A DNA stretch of 64,000 bases, taken from NCBI RefSeq assembly GCF_010119245.1, contig NZ_WNKG01000008.1:62001-126000 (forward strand). The letters run 5' to 3'. Below the pieces are notes generated by a model that ran no database searches, was not told the DNA's origin, and saw nothing but the letters and a program-made list of their open reading frames with translations. How positions within the stretch are numbered: position 1 is the stretch's first letter; every line of letters starts with the position of its first letter. The DNA is from Cyclobacterium salsum (lineage in GTDB: Bacteria; Bacteroidota; Bacteroidia; Cytophagales; Cyclobacteriaceae). Made by a program: the position numbers and the translations under genes. Below, in pieces: positions 44,616-53,690 of the stretch.

Positions 44616-45746
44616 ATGATAAATAGAGGAATTGCCATTAGGATATCTCAACGTCTTAGTGATAAGAAAGCTATTATATTGCTAGGTCCAAGGCAGGTTG
44701 GGAAGAGCACTTTATTGAGAGAGATATCAAACGACCTGGTGGCTCCAATCACCTGGTGGAACGGAGATGATGCAGACATTCGTGATCTTTTAAAGTCACC
44801 TACGTCCAGCCTTCTCCGCTCATTATTGGGCAAAACACGTACCCTGGTGATTGATGAAGCACAGCGTGTTACCAATATTGGACTGACAATCAAGCTAATT
44901 GTAGATCAGTTGCCCCACATTAAAGTGATTGCAACCGGCTCCTCATCATTTGAATTGGCAAGGCACCTCAATGAACCGTTGACAGGACGAAAGTGGGAAT
45001 TCCATCTTTTCCCTTTTTCATTTGATGAATTGGTGCATCACCATGGATTACTGGAGGAGAAACGTCTGCTTACGATCCGCTTGGTTTATGGTTGCTATCC
45101 AGAAATTGTCAACTCTCCTGGCGAGGAGGAAATCAGGTTAAAACAGTTGACCGACAGTTACCTTTATAAAGACATTTTGATCTTGGATCGCATACAAAAA
45201 CCGGAGAAAATGGAAAAACTGGTGCAGGCTTTGGCTTTTCAGGTGGGCAATGAAGTATCTTATCACGAACTTGGCCAGCTCACCGGATTAGACAACCAAA
45301 CCACTGAAAAATACATCCATCTTCTCGAAAAGGCATTTGTTGTTTTCAGGTTAGGTTCACTCAGCCGTAACCTTCGAAACGAATTAAAAAAAAGCCGCAA
45401 AATTTACTTTTATGACAATGGTATTCGCAATGCGGTGATCAACCAGTTCAGCCCAGCAAACTTGCGACAGGATATTGGTGCATTGTGGGAAAATTACATC
45501 ATCAGCGAGCGGGTCAAATTGTTGGCTTTCCGCCAAGCAAATTTTAACCAGTATTTCTGGAGAACCCATGCCCAGCAGGAAATCGATTACATCGAAGAAC
45601 GAAATGCCCGAATGAAAGCTTATGAATTTAAATGGAACCGAAAAGCGAGAAAAAACTTCTCCAAATCCTTTCTGAATGCTTATCCAGAAACGGAGACAGT
45701 GGTTATCACACCCGATAACTATGTACAATTTTTGACGGAACTTTGA
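44616..45746 (+). CDS. DUF4143-type AAA+ ATPase
   Basis: 376 residues from ATG 44616, adopted over 44535 because MINRGIAIRISQRL starts the conserved domain. Walker A is GPRQVGKSTLL, Walker B TLVIDEAQR, then a sensor-type Ser/Thr in IATGSSSFEL. The C-terminal DUF4143 half shows QALAFQVGNEVSYHELGQLTGLDNQTTEKYIHLLE and an LWENYIISERV...DYIEERNARMKAYEFKW part with nuclease-like residues. These proteins are common in bacterial genomes, often in variable regions, and their biological role is largely unknown; some couple ATPase with a PD-(D/E)XK-like domain. No paired antitoxin-like gene is next to it. A weak terminator follows. Confidence 0.85.
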   Translation: MINRGIAIRISQRLSDKKAIILLGPRQVGKSTLLREISNDLVAPITWWNGDDADIRDLLKSPTSSLLRSLLGKTRTLVIDEAQRVTNIGLTIKLIVDQLPHIKVIATGSSSFELARHLNEPLTGRKWEFHLFPFSFDELVHHHGLLEEKRLLTIRLVYGCYPEIVNSPGEEEIRLKQLTDSYLYKDILILDRIQKPEKMEKLVQALAFQVGNEVSYHELGQLTGLDNQTTEKYIHLLEKAFVVFRLGSLSRNLRNELKKSRKIYFYDNGIRNAVINQFSPANLRQDIGALWENYIISERVKLLAFRQANFNQYFWRTHAQQEIDYIEERNARMKAYEFKWNRKARKNFSKSFLNAYPETETVVITPDNYVQFLTEL

Positions 45747-45761
45747 GTTGACGGGGAAAAA

Positions 45762-45782
45762 GCGAAGCCGTTCGCATTTTTT
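45762..45782 (+). terminator. Weak intrinsic terminator after the ATPase gene
   Basis: GCGAA (45762-45766) pairs with TTCGC (45771-45775) across the loop GCCG, followed by ATTTTTT. The stem is short but GC-rich at its ends and is preceded by an A-run, as expected for a bidirectional type. Confidence 0.45.
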
Positions 45783-45973
45783 ACCCAAAATATAAATAGG
45801 GATTTCTGCGCCCAGCCGCACAAATATGGCAGACTGATTCCATCAAAAAATCATCCAATTCTTACAGTTTTCAAGGGCATCAAAGCAGTGAAGCCACCAA
45901 CTGTTTTCTTTCAATTTCGGCCTTTCCAGATGTATGGGCCTGGCAATTACGAAACTTAGGACCTAATACGGGT

Positions 45974-46419
45974 TTAACCTTCTGGAAATGCCTCGTTTCT
46001 CACCTGAACCTCCATTTGCTCCAATGCTTTTTTTAGTTTCAGCCAGGTTTTGGTTTTTAGGGTGCTGGCAGCGTAAATATTTGTTAGATAATCTTCTGTG
46101 ATCAACCTCATGCGATAGGGACCTTTGCCACCGCTTTCGAATATAATCTCCTTTATGTCACTAAAGTTATACACATGCTTTTTCCAGAAAAAAAAGTGGT
46201 TTTGAACGATAAAATAGTCGTTTGACAAGCCAAAATAAACATTAGCGTAAAACCACCTAATAACAACAAAAGATAATCCCCAACTTCAAAATCCGGTGTT
46301 CCCCATTTTCCATAGAAATCCAGGATCACATAAATCCCAAATCCGCCCATTAGTAAAAGCATCAGGACCAGTAAAAAATAAAATCGAAAGAAATGCCTTT
46401 TGGTTGTAAAATGCTCCAT
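45974..46419 (-). pseudogene. Small two-TM membrane protein with PH-like tail, frameshifted
   Basis: Two overlapping minus-strand frames make one protein when joined. The first, starting at 46419, gives MEHFTTKRHFFRFYFLLVL, two hydrophobic helices (about 12-32 and 46-62) and ends ...GGFTLMFI. The second runs NDYFIVQNHFFFWKKHVYNF then SDIKEIIFES to a stop at 45974. The natural joint is near a T/A-run at about 46230-46238, where one base too many or too few breaks the frame. The whole resembles small Bacteroidota membrane proteins with a PH-like domain after two helices. It may be a true pseudogene or a sequencing error; function unknown. Confidence 0.55.
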
Positions 46420-46566
46420 TTAGAAGATAAGATAAATCCCCCTTAAACTAATGGATTATTTCATAAAAAACCAACGGTGTAAGTGAAAAAAGAAATAAAC
46501 AGCTATCGTCATGTTTGAAAAGAACTTCAACTTTTGTAGCAAACGCACTCCAAAGCAACTTGGCTT

Positions 46567-46594
46567 TTGCCCGTGAGCGAACAAAACTGTCCGC
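46567..46594 (+). promoter_or_regulatory. Activator-type half-sites upstream of permease operon
   Basis: GCGAACAA (46577-46584) is preceded after 2 bases by the weak partner TTGCCCGT (46567-46574) and followed after 2 bases by CTGTCCGC (46587-46594). The same three 8-bp elements in the same order and spacing lie at 56012-56039 and 61158-61185. GCGAACAA starts 78 bp before the TGGCAC element at 46655. The constant distance fits an enhancer for an NtrC-type regulator; the nearest candidate is the protein at 59598-60986. Confidence 0.6.
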
Positions 46595-46654
46595 AAAGCG
46601 GAAGGTTTTTCCATAAAATAACCTATTATTTAGCCAATTGTCCCCATTTTGAAT

Positions 46655-46670
46655 TGGCACTAATATAGAA
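46655..46670 (+). promoter_or_regulatory. Sigma-54-like promoter, permease operon
   Basis: TGGCAC (46655-46660), five bases, then TAGAA (46666-46670). The -24 half matches the sigma-54 consensus; the -12 half keeps only part of TTGCW. The same TGGCAC-N5-TAGAA occurs at 56101. Predicted transcription would begin near 46682, consistent with translation from ATG 46728. Confidence 0.5.
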
Positions 46671-46727
46671 CTACCTGAAATGGTGTTGAACATTTCTCAT
46701 CCGACTAATCCACCAAAGGCAAAGACC

Positions 46728-49154
46728 ATGATAAAACATTACTTCAAATTATTTCTCCGAACCTTCAGGAAAAAGCCCACCTATACCCTTATCAATATTT
46801 TCGGATTAGCGGTGGGCATGGCCTCCAGTATATTGATCTTTCTGTTTGTGCAACATGAATTCAGCTATGACACTTATCATGAAAAGTCGGATCGCATCTT
46901 TCGGGTATCGAGGGCTTGGTATAATCAGGACGGGGCGATAAGCCTGCACCTGGGCCATGCGGCTCCCCCTTTTGCTCCACTGCTTAAATCTGATTTTGAG
47001 GAGCAGATAGTGGAAGCTGTCAGGGTAATGAATACTACGGTAATCATGCGTGATGAAGACAAGGTGTTTAAAGAAGAGCGCTTCTTTTTTGCCGATCCTG
47101 AGCTGTTTGAGGTTTTTACATGGAAGTTGCTGGAAGGCAATCCAGCTGATGCCCTTTCATTTCCAGATGGTTTGGTGATCAGTGCGTCCATGGCAAAAAA
47201 ATACTTTGGAGACGAGGATCCTATGGGTAGAGCCCTTGAATTAAGGATCGGGTCCGAAATATACAATGGTCAAGTCCGGGGGGTCATGGAGGATATCCCC
47301 GACAATTCCCATTTCCAGGCTGATTTTTTTGCTTCCATGGAGCCTGTGGTTGATTTCTATGGTGGGTATGAGGCCATGATGGCCAATTTTGGAAGCAATA
47401 ATTTCGCAACCTATCTACTACTCAAGGAAGGTGTGGATCCTGATGAAATAGGTGGACAATTACCTGACTTTATCGATCGCCACATTGCTGCCAGCGGCCA
47501 GGGAATACCCGCCTCCAAAGGTACCCAACTCTTTTTGTGGCCATTGACGGATATCCATCTGTATTCCAACCTCGACTCTGAGTTGGAACCCAATAGCAAC
47601 ATTGAGTATGTATACATATACGGAGCCATCGCACTTTTTATTCTATTGATTGCTTGTATCAATTTTATGAACCTGGCCACTGCCCGTTCTGCCAAAAGAG
47701 CAATGGAAGTAGGTCTTAGGAAAGTGATGGGAGCAGACCGACAACTTTTGGTTAAGCAGTTTATGGGAGAAACCATTTTTATGACGGTGGCGGCACTGCT
47801 CATCGCCCTGCTGCTTGCCTGGTTTGCATTGCCCTATTTCACTAATTTCACCGGAAAGGATTTGAGCCTAAACCTGATCGATCATCCCGAATACCTGGCA
47901 GGTTTTGTGGGAATGGTGATCTTGGTTGGTTTGATCGCCGGAAGCTACCCATCCCTGTTTCTTTCCGGATTTCAGCCTGCGAGCATATTAAAAGGGACCT
48001 ATAAAATCGGATCCATTCATGAAAAACTTAGGTCATTTTTGGTAGTAGGCCAATTTGCAATATCCATTGGATTGATTGTGGCCGTATTGGTCGTAATCAA
48101 TCAGTTGGATTTCATGAAAAACAAAGACCTGGGGTTTGAAAAAGAGGAAATCGCCATACTACCTGCTTTTGAGGAATTTTCCAGTAATATCTCCTTCTTG
48201 AGAGACAGGTGGATGCAGCATCCCGGAATTGAAGATGTGGCCCTCGCAAGCAGGATACCATCAGGGAGGCTTTTGGACTCCCAGGGAACCCAGGCAGAAC
48301 TGGATGGTAAATTGACTGCTATCAATACCCGAATAGCCGATGTACATATCAGCCATTCGTTTTTCCAAGCATTTGGCATGGAGATCATCGAAGGTAGGGA
48401 TTTTGACAAACTACTTGCGAGTGATTCCAGTGAATCTTTCATTCTCAATGAATCGGCAGTAAGGGCGATAGGTTGGGCTTCACCAGAAGCCGCCATCGAC
48501 AAGCCATTTATTTATGGCAACAGAAGAGGACAAGTCGTAGGAGTGGTGAAGGATTTTCATTTTGAATCGCTTCACCAACCCATCAGTCCGATGGTATTTA
48601 TGATACCAGATACCCGAATCAACGAGGTGGCCATTAAGCTAAGCCCAACAGACAGGGAAGTGGCATTGGCTTACCTACGTGATGAATGGTTGGCCACGCG
48701 CCCCGACTATCCCTTAGAGATTTCTTACGTGGCAGATAAATTTGACGAGCAATATGAAGCAGAAGAGAAAGTGGGTGCAGTCTTTGGTTTTTTCGCTGGT
48801 TTAGCGATACTTATTTCTGTTTTGGGACTGTTTGGCCTTTCTGCATATGCTACAGAACAAAGACTCAAGGAAATTGGGATAAGAAAGGTGCTGGGGGCAA
48901 GCAGCTTGAATATCGTTTCTCTTTTGGGAAAGGACTTTTTGAAATTGGTGATTATTGGATTTATTATCGCAGTTCCTTTAGCATGGATGGGTATGAGTAA
49001 GTGGTTGGAAAATTTCGCGTACAGTATAACCGTTTCCTGGATGATCATTGCTATTTCAGGTTGCCTGGCAGTATTGATTGCTGCTGCCACAGTTAGTTCC
49101 CAGTCTTACCGGGCGGCTTTGGTCAATCCTGTGGAGACGTTTAAGAAAGAGTAA
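46728..49154 (+). CDS. FtsX/MacB-type ABC transporter permease
   Basis: 808 residues from ATG 46728, chosen over 46680 because MIKHYFKLFLRTFRKK directly precedes the first TM helix and matches the start of family members. Layout: TM1 (about 22-43), a large periplasmic MacB-PCD domain, three TMs with the FtsX core around CINFMNLATARSAKRAMEVG near 310-330, a second periplasmic domain, and a C-terminal FtsX half with GLFGLSAYATEQRLKEIGIRKVLGA. Such 800-residue double-FtsX permeases work with LolD/MacB-type ATPases and energise transport or mechanotransduction through the envelope. It is the first gene of the export region; the nearest ATPases lie at 56163 and 62640. Confidence 0.93.
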   Translation: MIKHYFKLFLRTFRKKPTYTLINIFGLAVGMASSILIFLFVQHEFSYDTYHEKSDRIFRVSRAWYNQDGAISLHLGHAAPPFAPLLKSDFEEQIVEAVRVMNTTVIMRDEDKVFKEERFFFADPELFEVFTWKLLEGNPADALSFPDGLVISASMAKKYFGDEDPMGRALELRIGSEIYNGQVRGVMEDIPDNSHFQADFFASMEPVVDFYGGYEAMMANFGSNNFATYLLLKEGVDPDEIGGQLPDFIDRHIAASGQGIPASKGTQLFLWPLTDIHLYSNLDSELEPNSNIEYVYIYGAIALFILLIACINFMNLATARSAKRAMEVGLRKVMGADRQLLVKQFMGETIFMTVAALLIALLLAWFALPYFTNFTGKDLSLNLIDHPEYLAGFVGMVILVGLIAGSYPSLFLSGFQPASILKGTYKIGSIHEKLRSFLVVGQFAISIGLIVAVLVVINQLDFMKNKDLGFEKEEIAILPAFEEFSSNISFLRDRWMQHPGIEDVALASRIPSGRLLDSQGTQAELDGKLTAINTRIADVHISHSFFQAFGMEIIEGRDFDKLLASDSSESFILNESAVRAIGWASPEAAIDKPFIYGNRRGQVVGVVKDFHFESLHQPISPMVFMIPDTRINEVAIKLSPTDREVALAYLRDEWLATRPDYPLEISYVADKFDEQYEAEEKVGAVFGFFAGLAILISVLGLFGLSAYATEQRLKEIGIRKVLGASSLNIVSLLGKDFLKLVIIGFIIAVPLAWMGMSKWLENFAYSITVSWMIIAISGCLAVLIAAATVSSQSYRAALVNPVETFKKE

Positions 49155-49261
49155 TTGGCTATTACCTACTAAATCCCATAAAAATGAGGCTGTTTTTCCA
49201 ATTCAATTTTACTCGGAAATGATACTCCCATTTTCTCTAAATTGTAGACCAGAAATCGATT

Positions 49262-51688
49262 ATGCTTAAAAATTACTTTAAGATCGCCTACCGAAGCCTG
49301 TTACGACATAAAACCTTTTCTGCCATCAACCTGGTAGGACTATCCATAGGGATTGCGGCCTGTTTGATTTGCCTTTTATTTGTGAAAAATGAATGGGGCT
49401 ACGACCGTTTTCATAAAAAAGCAGACCGGATTTTCAGGGTTGTTTTTCAGGGCACTATACAAGGGGAAGTCCTCAAAGAAGCCCATGTGATGCCTCCTGT
49501 GGCCGAAGTATTGCAAGCGGATTACCCGGAGGTCCTGGCCGCTACCCGAATCCGGTTGATGGGTTCACCTACGATCACCGTGGGTGAAAACCAATTCCGA
49601 AATCACCAGGCGGCATTTGTGGATGCCAATTTTTTTGAGGTTTTCACCTTTCCGCTATTGAAAGGGCATCCCGAAAAGGTATTGAGCGAACCCAACAGTC
49701 TGGTAATCTCCCAATCCAAAGCCGAAGCGTATTTTGGGAGTCAGGATCCCCTGGGAAAAGTCATCTGGACGAATGATGGGAAGGAAGGCTTCACCGTTAC
49801 CGGGGTGATGGCGGACATGCCCCGGCAATCTCATTTCCGGTTTGATCTGCTGGTATCCATGTCTACCTTTACGGAAGGCGGCAACCCTTCCTTTATGGTT
49901 TCTGAATTCTATACCTACCTGGTTTTACCGGAACAGTATGATTACAGGAAATTGGAAGCCAAGATGCCCCAGGTGACCGAAAAATACATTGGCCCCCAGC
50001 TTCAAACCGGGATGGGTATTAGCCTGGAAGCATTTCAAGCCGCAGGTAACCGAATTGGCCTTTACCTACAACCGCTAACCGACATCCACCTGCACTCCGA
50101 TCTGATGGGTGAATTAGGCCCGGGTGGAGATATCCGGTATGTGTATATTTTTACTGCCATAGCCCTTTTTATGCTGCTCATCGCCTGTATCAATTTCATC
50201 AATCTGTCTACGGCTAGTGGCAGTCGAAGGGCCAGAGAGGTCGGGGTCCGCAAGGTATTGGGTGCTGCTCAACGTCAATTGAGGGGGCAGTTCCTGGCAG
50301 AATCCATCCTGCTCAGCGGCTTCGCACTTTTGCTGGCACTTGTGCTCGTAAAAGTGACCTTACCGTTCTTAAACGACTTCTCTGCAGATCAATTTGGCTT
50401 TTCATTAACCCATAACTATTGGCTACTACCTGCCCTTCTTTTAATTGGATTAGGGGTGGGGGTATTGGCAGGAGCGTATCCGGCCTTCTTTCTGTCTTCC
50501 TTTAATACCGTTAGCGTACTAAAGGGAGCACCCACGGGCCACCCTGGCAAAAGTAGGCTGAGTTTAAGAAGTGCACTGGTGGTCTTCCAGTTTTCTATCT
50601 CCATCATATTGATTATGGGATCCATGGTCGTCTACCGCCAACTGAGTTTTATCCAAAACAAAGACCTGGGATATGAAAAAGAGCAGGTCTTGATTCTTCC
50701 AGATGTTGGCTACCTGGGAAATAATGCGGAAACCTTCCGGCAACAACTGCTTCAGGATGAAAGGGTAACCCATGTGAGTACTTCCGGCTACCTGCCTGCC
50801 GGCCCCAGCTATAACAACAATTATTTTGTTTTTCCCGAAGACGACCCTTCCCTACAGATCAAAACCCTTCGATATGAGGTAGACGAGGAGTACCATCCCA
50901 CACTGGGTTTGGAATTGCTGGCCGGTAGGAATTTTTCCGAAGAATATGGTTCGGATGATGCGGCAATGCTGATCAACGAAGCAGCGGCCAGAGCCCTGGG
51001 TTGGGAAAAAGAGGTACTTGATAAGCGGCTATTCCATGCCAATAATGAGGGAGAAAGAAAGGTTTACCAGGTAATTGGCGTGGTTAAGGATTTTCATTTC
51101 AGATCCATGCACGAGCGCATTGCTCCCTTGGTGATGACCTTGGGAAGCGGCAAGGGAGCCGTGATCGCAAAAATAAAACCCGACCGGGTAGCAGGGCTTT
51201 TGCAGTCCATAAAGAATAATTGGGCATCTATGGCAGTGGACGAGCCCTTTTCGTACAGCTTTCTGGATGACAGGTTTTACCAGACCTATGCTCCGGAGAG
51301 GAGAATGGGGAAAGTGATCCTTATTTTTTCCGGGCTAACCGTATTAATTGCCTGTATGGGCTTGTTTGGGCTGGCCACCTTTACTACCAAACAACGAACC
51401 AAAGAGATTGGCATCCGAAAGGTACTGGGAGCGGAGATTGGAGGGATCGTGCTGATGCTCTCCGGAGATTTTCTCAAACTGGTGGGAATCGCAGCCATCT
51501 GTGCGTTCCCCCTTTCGGCCTGGATCATGGGAGGCTGGTTGGAAGGTTTCGCTTACCGGATTGCCATTGGACCTTGGACCTACCTGGGGGCAGGCATGAT
51601 CGCCGCAACCGTGGCTTTTCTCACTACAGGTTACCTTGCCTTACAAGCGGCGAGGACTAATCCGGTGGCTAACCTCAGAAACGAATGA
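49262..51688 (+). CDS. FtsX/MacB-type ABC transporter permease (second)
   Basis: 808 residues, the same length and layout as the preceding permease: TM1 in FSAINLVGLSIGIAACLICL, a periplasmic MacB-PCD part, an FtsX core with INFINLSTASGSRRAREVGVRK, a second periplasmic domain and the C-terminal FtsX half with GLFGLATFTTKQRTKEIGIRKV. The two genes are 107 bases apart on one strand and are divergent paralogues. ATG at 49262 begins MLKNYFKIAYRSLLRHK, the typical start. No promoter like that at 46655 precedes it, so it probably shares that transcript. Repeat-rich DNA follows. Confidence 0.93.
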   Translation: MLKNYFKIAYRSLLRHKTFSAINLVGLSIGIAACLICLLFVKNEWGYDRFHKKADRIFRVVFQGTIQGEVLKEAHVMPPVAEVLQADYPEVLAATRIRLMGSPTITVGENQFRNHQAAFVDANFFEVFTFPLLKGHPEKVLSEPNSLVISQSKAEAYFGSQDPLGKVIWTNDGKEGFTVTGVMADMPRQSHFRFDLLVSMSTFTEGGNPSFMVSEFYTYLVLPEQYDYRKLEAKMPQVTEKYIGPQLQTGMGISLEAFQAAGNRIGLYLQPLTDIHLHSDLMGELGPGGDIRYVYIFTAIALFMLLIACINFINLSTASGSRRAREVGVRKVLGAAQRQLRGQFLAESILLSGFALLLALVLVKVTLPFLNDFSADQFGFSLTHNYWLLPALLLIGLGVGVLAGAYPAFFLSSFNTVSVLKGAPTGHPGKSRLSLRSALVVFQFSISIILIMGSMVVYRQLSFIQNKDLGYEKEQVLILPDVGYLGNNAETFRQQLLQDERVTHVSTSGYLPAGPSYNNNYFVFPEDDPSLQIKTLRYEVDEEYHPTLGLELLAGRNFSEEYGSDDAAMLINEAAARALGWEKEVLDKRLFHANNEGERKVYQVIGVVKDFHFRSMHERIAPLVMTLGSGKGAVIAKIKPDRVAGLLQSIKNNWASMAVDEPFSYSFLDDRFYQTYAPERRMGKVILIFSGLTVLIACMGLFGLATFTTKQRTKEIGIRKVLGAEIGGIVLMLSGDFLKLVGIAAICAFPLSAWIMGGWLEGFAYRIAIGPWTYLGAGMIAATVAFLTTGYLALQAARTNPVANLRNE

Positions 51689-51960
51689 ATGAATGGGTAG
51701 GTTGAGATTCCGTATCCGTCGGTATGTGTTTTTTTGTGTGCAGGCTATATGGGCAGGCTAATTGACTGAATTTGGTTAATTGATTTGGCCTTTGGAATAT
51801 TCAACTCCTCCGGAGTTGGGGAAACCTCAACCCTAACTCAACCCCGCCTTGCCAGGCGGGGCCAATTATATTCAGCCCCTACCGGGGCTGCCATTAAGAT
51901 TTCAATTATCATAACGATTATAGGGTTCGAATACACAAGCCCGAATGGGCTTGACTTAAG
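51689..51960. repeat. REP-like composite block A (51802-51953)
   Basis: Four palindromes follow in order: CAACTCC/GGAGTTG (51802-51818), CCCCGCC-TTGCCA-GGCGGGG (51842-51861), CAGCCCC-TACC-GGGGCTG (51873-51890) and CAAGCCC-GAAT-GGGCTTG (51936-51953). The same four in the same order make up block D (54661-54817). Between the third and fourth is a conserved linker with TTTCAATTATCATAACGATT. The block is cut off on the right by the insertion sequence at 51961. The 113 bases before it show nothing. Confidence 0.8.
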
Positions 51961-51965
51961 TTTGG

Positions 51966-53408
51966 CTAATTGCGTGTATAAAACAGATTAGATAGAGCAT
52001 GTATGGGGTTATTTTTTGTACTTCGTTGTTTATTCTCCATTGTAACGAAGTCGGAGAAATTGATTTGGACTGAATCCGTCCAGTTAATTGTTCTGAACTG
52101 ATTGATAAGATCCTGGGTTGTTGTTCTCTGGTTTTTCTTTTTTGTGTACCATTTCGGCCGCGGGAGATCTTTGATTTCAGCTTTTGAGGCTGAGAGCAGT
52201 AACATGGCGTTTACCGCTGTGATAAACTGTGGCACTTTACTGCAGGGTATTTCTTTTCTCACCTGTGCCTGACCACATCCCATAAGTGTCTTCTGGTCCC
52301 GAAAGTTGACCTCTATTCCCCAACGCCAAAGGTACGCCTGGAGGAGTTTTTCCAGAGAAAGCTCTGTGCTGGTACATATTAGATAGGCCGGATTTCTGTA
52401 AAGCATTCTTGATTTTTTTGTCAACCTATATCCAACGGGTCTTACTACTACAAGTCTGAGGTTGAGCGGACCAGATTTTCTCCATCTTACCGTTTCCACT
52501 GTCTTGACATTGAAGGTATGGACTTTTCCGGCAGCCCAGGCTTTCACTTCTTTCCATTCGTATTCTTGTGACTGACGAATCTGTTCCGGGGTGGGAAGTT
52601 CCCTTCCGTAGACTCGTTTTCTTCCTTTTTCGTTGGTTTCGCTACAATCTGGCAATTCAAATAACCGGCAGTCTTTGCGAATCCTTCCGATAAGGGTAAC
52701 ATTCTTATCAAGTTTTTTGAGTACAGCCTCATTGGTATAGCTCCCATCCACGCTCACCACCAGCCTTTTATCACTGTGCCCGTCCAGGTCAAGTCCTTTT
52801 CTCAAAGCAGATATCCTTTGGGCTCCGACCACGCTCAGCTTTGTCTTTTTCTGAGTCTCCCTATAATGTTCATAATCCTGCTCTGTAGCGTCTTTTTTGG
52901 GCTTTTTTACAGAAGGACAGTGGTGAAGGTCAACGGGTACAGTAGTGGCCTGAATATTTTCCATTTTCGAACATAAGGAAAGGGAGGTCTGCATAAAGCG
53001 CTGTCCCCAAACCAAATTGGTTTGAAATGGAGGTCCCAGTGGATCTCTCATCCATTTAGCCCCATCCACTTTCTTTCCTGTTTTCCTCAGAAGCGTATCA
53101 TCCATGTGCGCATAAATCTCCCTTTCGTCTGCCGAGATGGCATCCGCAAGGTTCTTTCTGACCACAGAAAACAAGGTGTCGGTATTCATTCTTTCCCCAT
53201 GAAACAAACGGTAAGCGGCCGACCAGTCCTTAAATTGTTGGCCGGTAGCGGCAATCATGCCTGAAACGGTACTCCTGCCCACACACCCCAAAAACCCCTC
53301 TGCAAGCACAAAGGCCCTTTTCCAGGTCCGGGGTTGCCTGAAAGCACCCTTACAGTCAGAGAAGACAGAACCGAATACCTCTTTTAGGTTTTGGGAGGCA
53401 GTTTTTTT
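51966..53408 (-). CDS. DDE transposase, probably expressed by -1 frameshift
   Basis: The frame is open from 53408 to a TAG at 51966 (about 480 codons); the first ATG is only at 53309, which would drop a conserved-looking N-terminus (FGSVFSDCKGAFRQPRTWKR). DDE residues are visible: HMDDTLL near the start of the core, VSVDGSYTN in the middle, and the Glu of WGIEVNFRDQKTLMG near the end. The upstream AbrB-like gene reads into the A9 run at 53410-53402, and slipping back one base there continues directly in this frame; a TAA just upstream (53411-53409) closes the frame on the other side. Fusion production is therefore the likely mode. Family IS4/IS701-like; catalysis of cut-and-paste transposition. 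Confidence 0.82.
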   Translation of the reverse strand, partial: KKTASQNLKEVFGSVFSDCKGAFRQPRTWKRAFVLAEGFLGCVGRSTVSGMIAATGQQFKDWSAAYRLFHGERMNTDTLFSVVRKNLADAISADEREIYAHMDDTLLRKTGKKVDGAKWMRDPLGPPFQTNLVWGQRFMQTSLSLCSKMENIQATTVPVDLHHCPSVKKPKKDATEQDYEHYRETQKKTKLSVVGAQRISALRKGLDLDGHSDKRLVVSVDGSYTNEAVLKKLDKNVTLIGRIRKDCRLFELPDCSETNEKGRKRVYGRELPTPEQIRQSQEYEWKEVKAWAAGKVHTFNVKTVETVRWRKSGPLNLRLVVVRPVGYRLTKKSRMLYRNPAYLICTSTELSLEKLLQAYLWRWGIEVNFRDQKTLMGCGQAQVRKEIPCSKVPQFITAVNAMLLLSASKAEIKDLPRPKWYTKKKNQRTTTQDLINQFRTINWTDSVQINFSDFVTMENKQRSTKNNPIHALSNLFYTRN

Positions 53409-53590
53409 TTAAGGCTTTCAACTGCCTTATCACTGCGCTGGAGAACGAGCCGCTGATGGTCATCGATGATCCACTCAACCACTTCTCCCTGTTGAAACTC
53501 AATTGCCTGGGCCACGGCAGCCGGAAAATTGACATACCATTGTTCACTTTTAGCCCTTTTGATGATCTGAATTTTGGTAGGATACCCCAT
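53384..53590 (-). CDS. AbrB/SpoVT-like DNA-binding protein (IS orfA)
   Basis: 68 residues: MGYPTKIQIIKRAKSEQWYV, then FPAAVAQAIEFQQGEVVEW and RLVLQR, the swapped-hairpin AbrB pattern (conserved F-P-x-A-x-A-x-A...GxxVEW). The last codons ESLKKKLPPKT run through the A9 tract and stop at 53384. Read normally it gives a small regulator; with -1 slippage it becomes the DNA-binding N-terminus of the transposase. ATATCTAGT repeats around and above its start codon could be its operator, implying self-control of the element. Confidence 0.72.
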   Translation of the reverse strand: MGYPTKIQIIKRAKSEQWYVNFPAAVAQAIEFQQGEVVEWIIDDHQRLVLQRSDKAVESLKKKLPPKT

Positions 53591-53672
53591 ATCTAGTCAT
53601 TTAACTAGATATAAAAGTCAACATAAAAGGCCATAATTCCAAATTATGACCCTTTTTTATTCAATATCTAGT
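53589..53672 (-). promoter_or_regulatory. ATATCTAGT repeats upstream of the AbrB-like gene
   Basis: ATATCTAGT lies at 53589-53597 with its inverse ACTAGATAT at 53604-53612 (9-bp arms, 6-base spacer), overlapping the start codon by two bases, and again at 53664-53672 in direct orientation near the right IS end. The pattern suits a dimeric AbrB-type repressor closing both the promoter and the IS end. Confidence 0.6.
53625..53656. terminator. Hairpin with T/A flanks inside the IS right end
   Basis: AAAAGG-CATAATT and AATTATG-CCTTTTTT arms (with one unpaired base on each side) flank a short loop. The A-run on one side and T-run on the other make a bidirectional terminator-like structure that could shield the element from outside transcription. 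Confidence 0.45.
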
Positions 53673-53690
53673 AAATAGCCAAAGTCGAGA

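Larger units (their letters stand above)
51961..53683 (-). mobile_element. Insertion sequence (IS4/IS701-like), 1.7 kb
   Basis: The element is bounded by short imperfect terminal inverted repeats: TTTGGCTAATT at 51961-51971 and, read inward from the right end, TTTGGCTATTT at 53683-53673 (10 of 11). It holds two minus-strand genes, an AbrB-like orfA and a DDE transposase in the -1 frame, plus operator-like repeats at the right end. No clear target duplication was found: the flanks are CTTAAG and GTCGAG. The element lies between two copies of the CAAGCCC palindrome of the REP-like array, so it inserted into that array. The transposase stop codon lies within the left repeat. Confidence 0.75.

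Noticed and set aside
46680-46727. Upstream ATG for the first FtsX permease
   Set aside because: The 16 extra residues are not typical. The candidate promoter at 46655 would place the transcript start close to or after this ATG.
51920-51955. GGTTCGAATAC in block A looks like a tRNA T-arm
   Set aside because: No acceptor, D or anticodon arm can be built around it. The same sequence recurs in block D as part of the composite repeat linker.
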